A stretch of DNA of 64,000 nucleotides from Petrosia ficiformis (taxonomy: Eukaryota; Porifera; Demospongiae; Haplosclerida; Petrosiidae), in assembly GCA_947044365.1 (NCBI GenBank), contig OX345649.1, positions 1,048,430 through 1,112,429 on the forward strand. Direction: 5' to 3'. Shown one piece after another: positions 56,501-64,000 of this stretch. Each line of letters opens with the position of its first letter. Within the stretch, counting starts at the first letter, position 1. The notes below the pieces were generated by a model. It worked only from the letters and a program-made list of their open reading frames with translations, was not told the origin of the DNA and searched no databases. The translations under genes and the position numbers were made by a program.

Positions 56501-59500
56501 ATCATGTATGGACAATGACTTGGAAAGAGAAAGTTAAGAATTGTTATAGTGTGTTTGTAGCAGATTGGTATACAGTCTGTCTAACATATAAATTTGTTAC
56601 ACTAATTTCTCAAAAGCACTGTTAACAGATATTTCTGTTATTAATTTTCATGAGTTTTGTTTGTCAATCCTAGCTTTTACTATACCAAACTATTTCCAAG
56701 AACTTGATTTACCTCATCAATATTTGTTTCTTTTCACATTTTAAACCAGTTTAGTCATGATACATGATGGTGAAAAGAGAATGATAATCATTTACAGAGC
56801 AAGCCCATATTAGCATATTGGAATGATGCTGCACTGCAAAAATAAAATTGTTAAAATAGCAAATTTATTGGTTAGTACAGTTGCAAGGAATAGTGGAAAT
56901 CATAATTTAATTGGTCATGTAGGTTGTTATGGACATACATGTAATTATAATCTAATAATTATAAATTCAATTTCATTATCCTGTCCATATTAGATGTAAT
57001 TAAATCATAATTTATGGGTTTCCAAACCTTATTTGTGTATGTAATATGAAATATTAGGCATGATAATTGGTACATATATCTGTTATGTATTTTAATATAA
57101 TTAGTAGCTACTGCATTAGATGTAAACAACCAACTAATTATAAAAATCCTTGCAAGTGCACTAACCAATACAATTGTCGTTTTAACAATTGTATTTTTGC
57201 AGTGAGGTCTTTTCCCTGTGCCACCAATCTGCAACTTTGACTCATTTTTCCATTAAACGGAATGATGTTTGCATTACTCCAATACACATTTAGTATAGGG
57301 CTCACTCAAGCTTGCCTCGATGATATACTCACTTGAAGTTATACCTTAAGCCAACTCTTAAATGCTAGTTACATTGGCTCACCTGGACCCTTTGATCATC
57401 GCGCACAAAAATGGTCAAATTATAAGACTCTGTTTGAACACTTCCTATGAGTGAATGAGATCAGAGAAGAACTAAAGAAAACGTCATGCATCATCGGAGC
57501 AGAGATGTATGAAACCCTGGAGAGTCTCACAATTCCAGACAAACCTGAACGTTTCAAGAGCCAAGACTTGTTCAAAATGCTAACTTCCCATTTCGAACCC
57601 AAAAGACTGAAAATTGCAGAACAGTACAGTTTTTGGAGGAACACTCTAGGACTATCTCAGAGCCTCACTGACTACATTTTTTCTCTACATAAAATGGCGT
57701 CTACTTGTCAGTTTCCTGGAGAGTATCTTCAAGATGCCTTGTGCACTGCTTTTGTATTAGGCCTACATGACAAAAACATAGCCTGTAAGCTCCTTTCCGA
57801 GAAAGACATTACTCTGAACAAGGCAATTTCCATTGCGCAAAATATGGAGGCTGCTGGGAAAGAAGCAAACAAGATCACAGTACTAGCTCCAAATCCCGTT
57901 AGTATTGTCAAAACACCTCCAAAGTGTCCAACACAAAAACCTCTTCCACCAGGACCCTGTCCATCCTGTGGTGCGAAAGACCACTGGCGATCTGCTTGTC
58001 CACATTGTAATACTGTCTGCTCATGCTGCAAACACATGGGTCACCTTGCAAGAGTGTGTAGGAATAGACACAAACAGTAAGCAGGGAGATCTAAGCAGTC
58101 TCGTCCTCCCAAACATCAAACTAATGTTATCAACACGACTGAGGAACCCGAATAATGTACAGTTGTCTTTATTGTTAGCTCAAACATTCAGAGCAAAAGT
58201 CTCTGTCAAAATCAACGAAGAAACAGTTAAGTTACAATTGGACACAGGAGCAAGTGTTACTCTGATTAGCGAATCAACCTGGAAGAGAATTGGAAGCTCC
58301 CAGTTGAATCCCCCAACAGCTACTGCTAGTCGTCTCCAATGCTGGTCAATTCTGCTCATGGGTTACTCATTTGACATTGAGTACAAAAGCACCCAACAGT
58401 TTGGAAATGCTGATGGTCTGTCACGGTTGCATACTAGCCCTGACGAGGTTTTTGATTCTCTAGATCCGGGAAGGATTTGTGTTGTAGAAACGAGACATCA
58501 ACAGCAGATACAGGATCTTCCATTGAATGCAGGTAACATTGCTCAAGAGACAGCTAAGGACACAATATTGAAATTAGTGAAATATCACACGCTCAATGGC
58601 TGGCCTAATCAGATTCACAGTGAGGCCTTACAGCCATATTTCTGCAGAAGGCATGAGATTTCTTCGTTAAATGGCTGCCTTCTGTGGGGAATGAGAGTAA
58701 TCTTTCCGAAGAATCAGCAACTGCACCTATTACATACCCTTCATGAAACGCATTTGGGGAAGGTAAAGATAAATATGTTAGCAAGATCACATTTTTGGTG
58801 GCCGAAACTGGATGAACAAATTGAAAAGACAAGTGACAATTACAATGGAATGTTCAAAAATGTGCAAAGATCCTGTCCAAGTTCCACTTCACCCATGGCA
58901 ATATCCATAAAGGCCATGGCAATGCCTACACATTGATTATGCTGGTCCATTTCTTGACTTAATGTAGTTTGTCATCATTGACACACACTCAAAATGGCCA
59001 TTAGTGATTCCTACAAGGAATACAACTACTGAAGCTACCATTCAAATGTTAGTTGATGCTTTGTTGGACTTTGTGAATAAATTGTTTCTGACAATGGTCC
59101 ACAGTTCACTTCCCAAGAATTTGAAGATTTCTGCAAGTCAAGAGGGATTCAGCATGTTTACTCTGCTCCATACCACCCACAGTCAAATGGGGAACCCGAT
59201 AAATTCTTACAGACTTTTAAATCAGCCATGCAAAAAGCTAAGCAAGGAGGAATGTCTACTGAGACTAAATTGTGTGAATGTTTATTCAGTAGTTCTTTAA
59301 TTAGGTTGTTTCTGTAAACTGTCATTCAATATAGTTCTTAATTAGTTTCTTGAACTTTCCTTGTTTATGTGTATAAATACTTTCTGACATGTGCTCTTAG
59401 ATAGTTGTTATTTAGTTGTCCAGCTATTGTTCAACTGTTATTTTCAATTAAGTCTTGATCATACATTACACATATACTCCTCTGCCATCAATGCATCTGG

Positions 59501-61198
59501 TGGCTCAGATAGTACCCACCAGAAGGTCCTTAGTTCAATCCAGTTTCCTGACTTTTTCAGTTTTCCTTTCTTTCTAATTCTTCTCATGTCTGCATATCAT
59601 AATAACGCCTTCCATAAGCCTTATGTGTAATCAACATTGTGTATAGTATCATAATTTATAGCTTTCAGACTTTCTTGTGTTATCAGTTTAACATACCTCC
59701 TTCCATTTCATCCCAGTAATTAGCATCAGTATAAAACACTAGTCCACTACTTCCTTTGTCCCACACTACTTCCATCTCCTCTTCAAAGAGTCGATCATCA
59801 CTCCTCTCCTATATATACATAGTAATTAATAATAATGACTTATAATTTTTATATCTTATTCATAATTAATTTTTATTATTTAAATACTGCAACATTTAAG
59901 AAAACATAGGTTCCACTCAATACGTATCAATTGTTGCTTTCAGAGTTATACATAGCCATTACTAGTCACACTCAGTAAAAGCAAATAACTTATCCTCAGT
60001 CAGTTTCTATGACATTACAACCCTTTCCCTCCCTGTTCAATTAATCCCATCAACAGTGATATAAATCGAGTTATTTGTACTATATATACCTGCTTGTCAA
60101 CATCTTCGTGCAATGCTTCATATCTTTCCCACTCTTCTGCATCGAGTTCATCATCCTAAAGAGAATAACTTACCTCAAATAGATGTAGATGAAGAACAGA
60201 ATACTTACACTCTTTGTTTCTTTTGTGTCTTCTTCCTCTTCTGTTGTGGGTGATCCTCCTTTGATCTTCTTCCTCTTAGGCCCTATACTCATCTCCTCTT
60301 CTTCTTCTTTCTCATCCACTCCAGTACCAAGCTCCATTTCACTTAGCTTCACACCCTTTCTTGATGACATGTAATCCATAGGTACAGCACTGTATTTACT
60401 TCTTCTTTTTCCACTGGGAAACTCAAGTTTCAGTTTTCTGATCACATGACTAGGAAGTCGACATGTTCTTATTAGTTGCATAAAGACAGCTACAGGTGTG
60501 CCAACGTTCCCTTGAGGCATCAACTTGGGTGGATTGAGTTCAGGTAAAGTGAAAATGTCAGAGAAGTTCAGGTGAGCATCACATGACTGTGAAATACCAT
60601 CACGGTTTCCCTGCTTGTTAAAATTCAAATGAACAATTTTTACTTTTAGAGGTAACATATCACCATTAGTATCTGTCCATTGTTGCTTATTATAAGATCT
60701 AATAAACTCAGACCTAAACTCGTTCCTTACTGCCACTACGCAACACAGAGTACCAGCTCTAACTAGTAGTTTCTGTGAAGCATGTGACATTGTGTTGTCT
60801 ACTTGTCTTTCGTCACACCCTATCACTAAATTTTTTGTGTCTTCTTCCCGGCCCGTTCTTTCATCTCTTGTCCTGTTGATTATTGCTGCTGTATTTTTAC
60901 CATCAGTTCCACATATTTGCTTTTGAAGTCCATGTTGACTATAAACAGTAGAATCAACTTGATTATTGGTTTCTCCCTTCTGTCCTTCTTGATCACTCAC
61001 TGATGTTAGTACCTTCTCCTCTGTTGTTGATTCTGGGTTGCTTTTATGTGCTAACTGATGTTCTGGTCTGTGTCTGAAATGAAAACAAGTAAATCCATTC
61101 TTTTCGGTAAAGTAGGAAAAGAATGCTCTTAAATGGTAAGAATGAAATGATCCAGGAATGTTCCTCACAAGAAAGAATGACGAATCTTGAAGGTTCAT
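53520..61198 (-). CDS. GPATCH3: G-patch domain protein GPATCH3
   Basis: Minus-strand exons: 60209-61198, 60090-60155, 59697-59808, 54116-54181, 53934-54049, 53755-53882 and 53520-53700, in continuous phase, giving 552 residues (human 525). The N-terminus SSFFLVRNIPGSFHSYHLRAFFSYF and RHRPEHQ matches human GPATCH3. So do LPELNPPKLMPQGNVGTPV, EEWERYEALHEDV, SSGLVFYTDANYW, DDWDVDMGVYY, the G-patch (residues about 451-493, GIGSKLM...GWKEGSGLGR) and the ending LISTIYDKP. G-patch proteins usually activate DEAH helicases. Human GPATCH3 has also been reported to dampen MAVS antiviral signalling. Intron 3 is 5.5 kb and carries a decayed retrotransposon on the opposite strand. The ATG is 242 bp from the next gene. 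Confidence 0.92.
54750..54992. mobile_element. TIR element beginning CAGGGTTTCATA
   Basis: CAGGGTTTCATA at 54750 and TATGAAACCCTG ending near 54992 are perfect 12-bp inverted ends. The interior has GGGGGGTCTGGGGG and CAGGGGGGTGGGG. The end sequence is hAT-like, but I see no clear 8-bp target duplication. It lies in GPATCH3 intron 3. Confidence 0.7.
56290..56545 (+). repeat. About 85-bp tandem repeat, three copies
   Basis: Diverged units containing GGCCTGTAATATCATGTGATG and GAAAGTTAAGAGTTGTGAT in GPATCH3 intron 3. Confidence 0.8.
56832..57204. mobile_element. Complete family C MITE with CACTGCAAAAA ends
   Basis: The left end CACTGCAAAAATAAAATTG and the right end CAATTGTATTTTTGCAGTG are inverted repeats of about 27 bp with two or three mismatches. 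The 373-bp interior has no coding sequence. It is adjacent to the retrotransposon remnant. Confidence 0.8.
57380..59300 (+). pseudogene. Decayed Ty3/Gypsy-type LTR retrotransposon
   Basis: The gag part is open from 57451 to 58080 and ends in two zinc knuckles (CPSC...CPHC and CSCCKHMGHLARVC). Upstream, the same frame is broken by a TGA near 57448. The overlapping next frame (to 58936) has a retroviral-type protease motif LDTGAS. It then jumps to the C-terminal end of an RNase H region (GNADGLSRL), so reverse transcriptase is deleted. An integrase N-terminal region follows (HLGKVKINMLARSHFWWP), lacking its usual cysteine pair. Integrase-core fragments after 58937 are spread over different frames with stops. 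No LTR pair is visible. It lies inside GPATCH3 intron 3 in antisense orientation. It cannot move on its own. Confidence 0.85.
59488..59575 (+). mobile_element. tRNA-derived SINE-like element, copy 2
   Basis: TCTGGTGGCTCAGATAGTA (A-box-like), AGAAGGTCCTTAGTTCAATCC (B-box-like) and a CTGACTTTTTCAG tail match the element at 8268-8402, with a deletion between the boxes. Confidence 0.6.
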
Positions 61199-61440
61199 TT
61201 TTCAGCTTGCTGAGTGGACGTTTTTATATGAACCCGAGGGGAATTCCATTCCAGCTCCGCCTTAATTATTATTAGAATGTACGTGCTTAGACGTCCATAG
61301 ATTGTTGTAGTTTACTTACACCTCGTACTGATGGACACAAAGATACAAAGACACCAGATCTTGTTGTTCGGATCAAACTAAGAGCGCCGATTTCAACAAG
61401 GTCTTGTTACAAAGCTTCACACTTGGATCATCAAGTATAT
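61199..61440. promoter_or_regulatory. Divergent promoter between GPATCH3 and the exchanger gene
   Basis: 242 bp between opposing start codons. No CACGTG is present, unlike the other two divergent spacers. It has TACGTGC and GACGTCC near 61280-61295. The role is inferred from position. Confidence 0.5.
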
Positions 61441-61904
61441 ATGGAGTGCGGCTTAGAGGTGGGGAAGCTCAGAAACATCTGCAAGTTTATTGGATTTGGA
61501 ACAATCTTCTTGTGGATCTTGTTTGGACCCTATGGTAGAAGAGATGAAATAGTTACAAGTAGTAATGATGGAATTGGAGAAGTCAATAATGCTGGGATGA
61601 GAAAGTTATTATCATCGAATTTTTCACTTTCAGCAAATGAATCGAAGGAGGTATGTATGTTAGGAATGACTGTCTACTCATAATCATGATTTCCTTTTAA
61701 CCCATAAATTGATTACATCCATCTATCATTATTCATTAGTGTGCAGATATCCACAAGATACCACAAAACCACAAGACCTTGTTATGCGAGTTTGTCAGTA
61801 GTGATCAATCGCCATGTAAAGGATCATCTGGTCTCATTCCCTATTTTAAATTCGTGTACTGTTTGATGCCATTAAAACTCATACCACTATCAATGGTTAT
61901 ACTT
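61441..61904 (+). CDS. SLC8B1: Likely NCLX-type cation exchanger, 5' exons, partial
   Basis: Exon 1 is 61441-61650 and exon 2 is 61740-61904, in phase, giving 125 residues; the gene continues past the right edge. Residues about 15-32 (FIGFGTIFLWILFGPYG) look like a signal or targeting segment. Exon 2 has the spaced-cysteine pattern found before the first membrane helix of NCLX/CCX exchangers: C-x(15)-CEFV-x(8)-C-x(5)-GLIPYFKFVYC, then a hydrophobic stretch (PLKLIPLSMVIL). NCLX exports mitochondrial calcium in exchange for sodium or lithium. The diagnostic alpha repeats lie outside the window, so the family is probable and the exact symbol tentative. Confidence 0.55.
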
Positions 61905-62177
61905 GTGAGTAATGCCTATATATAATTATAGAGTTTTACAGGATGTTATGGGAAGTTACATAAAAGTAACCATAGAGATCAAAGGCACCATATACTACTA
62001 CATGCAGCCAATTGAAATCGAATACACTTTCAATTGTATACAACAAACCAGAAAGAGAGCAAAGCTCTAGATCTCCATGTGTAGTGTAATATATTATCCC
62101 CATGCAAGATTTGGAAAAATGTGGGATATAGAAGAGCTTTAATATATAATCAATAGAAACGAATATACTAGAACTGC

Positions 62178-62406
62178 AGAGTTTTTGATAACTTTTGAAG
62201 CATGGGCCAAATTCGCTCAACAATGGTTAGTGTGTGTGCCATTGGGAATACATTTTGAGCCAATTAACAAAGAGTTAATGCTGTTAGTGACAATATAATT
62301 ATAATTAACTGCGCCACTGGCCCAAAGAGAGAACTGCGCTGTGCCCAATAAGACTGAAACTCTTTGGGCCAATGATGCACCATAATATGAACTTATCAAA
62401 AACTCT
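62178..62406 (+). mobile_element. MITE family G, copy 3
   Basis: The perfect inverted ends AGAGTTTTTGATAA and TTATCAAAAACTCT define the 229-bp element. The interior matches copies at 14872-15089 and about 33085-33301. Confidence 0.85.
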
Positions 62407-62638
62407 ATAGTATTGATTTATAAAATGGTCTCTAGAAATGGTCTACAAATAATCTAGAAATGATTTATAATATACTAGAAATGATCTATTATACTAGAAA
62501 TGATTTATAATATACTAGAAATGATCAACAAATAATCTAGAAATGATTTATAATATACTAGAAATGATCTACAAATAATCTAGAAATGATTTATAATATA
62601 CTAGAAATTATCTGTTATACTAGAAATGGTCTACAATA

Positions 62639-63034
62639 TAAGGGTGGGCGATACCCAAAGATTTTAATTCGATATGATACTGATTACTTAATATTCCAGT
62701 ATCAACAGTGTCAATTACTTTAAATGATTACTTCATACACCAGTATAATATAATATTTCCACATTGCACTGACGGGTTTTTTGGACCTATTTCGGCTTCC
62801 ACTTGGTCCTGGTTGAGGTTCTGTTGCTGCTTTTGCCATGTAAGTACTCATTACGGCTCGAATCTATCGATCTCAGCAGCACTGTCAGGTGGAGCTGTAG
62901 CTGGAGCGGCTAATAAAACCACGTGTTTTGATAATGCGCATGCGCAGAGTATCGTTTACGATATCTCTTTTTGTAATCGATACCGTAAAAGTATCGATTA
63001 TATCGATACTTTTCGATAGTATCGCCCACCCTTA
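62639..63034. mobile_element. hAT-type MITE with 8-bp target duplication
   Basis: A 396-bp element with perfect 16-bp inverted ends (TAAGGGTGGGCGATAC). It is flanked on both sides by CTACAATA (62631-62638 and 63035-63042). An 8-bp duplication and a GGGTGGGCGATA terminus are typical of hAT elements. There is no transposase. Confidence 0.92.
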
Positions 63035-64000
63035 CTACAATATACTGAAATCAACATGGTCTAGACCAAGAGCATATACCACATTGTAACTTGTAAACAC
63101 CACTGTATCTATCAAATACCCTAATGAGTGGTACAATAGAACATAATAGATAACCCATTCTGTTAACATGCACTCTATTCATATTTCTGTTATTATACAT
63201 ATTAATTATGCACATACCTTAGGAACAAATTAAACTATAAAAAAGTCCAGGTATGAGGTCGAGTATATTTCTAAAGTAAAGTACCAGTATGACAAAAAAG
63301 ATCTGCTAGTGAAAATATACTCTAGTACAAGTACAAATGCTTCTTGCTAAGAAGTACTGAAATTAAAGCACTAGTACTTATGTGGTGTTCGTAACTGACA
63401 TGTCGAAATGTTATCATTGTGATACATTATTACATCTGATGAACATTAACTGTTTAAATCTACCATTACTTAGTCAGGGGTGAAAATTATTCCAGCAATG
63501 TATAGTATTTGTGTATGTATCTATGGTTACTAATTTATTAAGGTTTCTTTTTGTATTGGTATAAATAGCAGACATTTATAATTATAGGACTTAAGTACAA
63601 GTACTCAACTAAGGACTCAGTTAATGAGGAAAGAATTTAAGTACAAATACTAATATATATGTACGTGTTGTACTTAACTATAAATACCCAATGTGTCTGT
63701 GCCCCAATGGTACAGTATATAGGTTTTATAAAACCTGTGGTTACTTTAAATTTTTGCCTTATCAGTAGATATTTTAATATTATAATCAGATACATGTATA
63801 TATATAATTGTATACACATGCATGCATACAACACCCTCTTTTATAAATCACATAGCATGAGGGTCATGGCCAATTTTTTAATTAAGACAAGTTTAATTTT
63901 GTACCAATAATTATTGAATTGATTTATAAACATTTTCTTTCGTGCGTAAATTACATACTAAACCAACCTGTTTTCTAGATTCAGGTATGTTTGTTAATTA

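Larger units (their letters stand above)
61905..64000. other. Intron of the exchanger gene, mostly repeats
   Basis: Contains a family G MITE (62178-62406), a short TCTAGAAATGATTTATAATA tandem array (62430-62640), a hAT-type MITE (62639-63034) and A+T-rich sequence with GTACAAGTAC-type motifs from about 63240 to 63620. I see no convincing next exon before the edge; TTTCTAG followed by ATTCAG and GTATGT at the very end is too short to judge. Confidence 0.6.

Overview
The window is nuclear DNA from an intron-rich animal. The gene set (Pol III largest subunit, TRAPPC11, INO80E, GPATCH3, a Tudor/PHD/MYND protein, an NCLX-type exchanger and a CARD protein) is metazoan. The high A+T content, small head-to-head intergenic spaces, long simple repeats and many miniature transposons would fit a non-bilaterian such as a demosponge. 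That placement is an inference, because no lineage marker is visible. The exon models below were built by hand from reading-frame continuity, splice signals and remembered family sequence. They are not alignments.

Layout. 43-5455 (-): first 11 coding exons of TRAPPC11; the gene runs off the left edge. 5514-8039 (+): a five-exon gene for a coiled-coil plus CARD protein, starting 58 bp from TRAPPC11. 8613-11629 (-): INO80E, six exons, convergent with the CARD gene. 11693-44721 (+): POLR3A, 39 exons, about 1421 aa, starting 63 bp from INO80E. Its introns hold most of the microsatellites, minisatellites and MITEs. 46597-51550 (+): a 1354-aa protein with an N-terminal Tudor-PHD pair and a C-terminal MYND finger. 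53520-61198 (-): GPATCH3, seven exons, with a decayed Ty3/Gypsy-type element antisense in its 5.5-kb intron. 61441 to the right edge (+): first two exons of a likely SLC8B1/NCLX-type cation exchanger, divergent from GPATCH3.

Three divergent gene pairs organise the window. Two of their spacers are about 60 bp and share the octamer CCCACGTG, 12-13 bp before the plus-strand start codon. POLR3A has one AT-AC intron with U12-type signals, beside the trigger-loop codons, and two GC-AG introns. TRAPPC11 carries tandem arrays that are amplified copies of its own exon-intron junctions, once at a donor and once at an acceptor; the CARD gene has a partial duplicate of its 3' end. Several repeat families are dispersed through introns, including two elements with intact 8-bp target-site duplications, one of which keeps a relic of a hAT transposase C-terminus. 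The genes look mostly like housekeeping functions (Pol III transcription, vesicle tethering, chromatin remodelling). I see no single pathway joining them.
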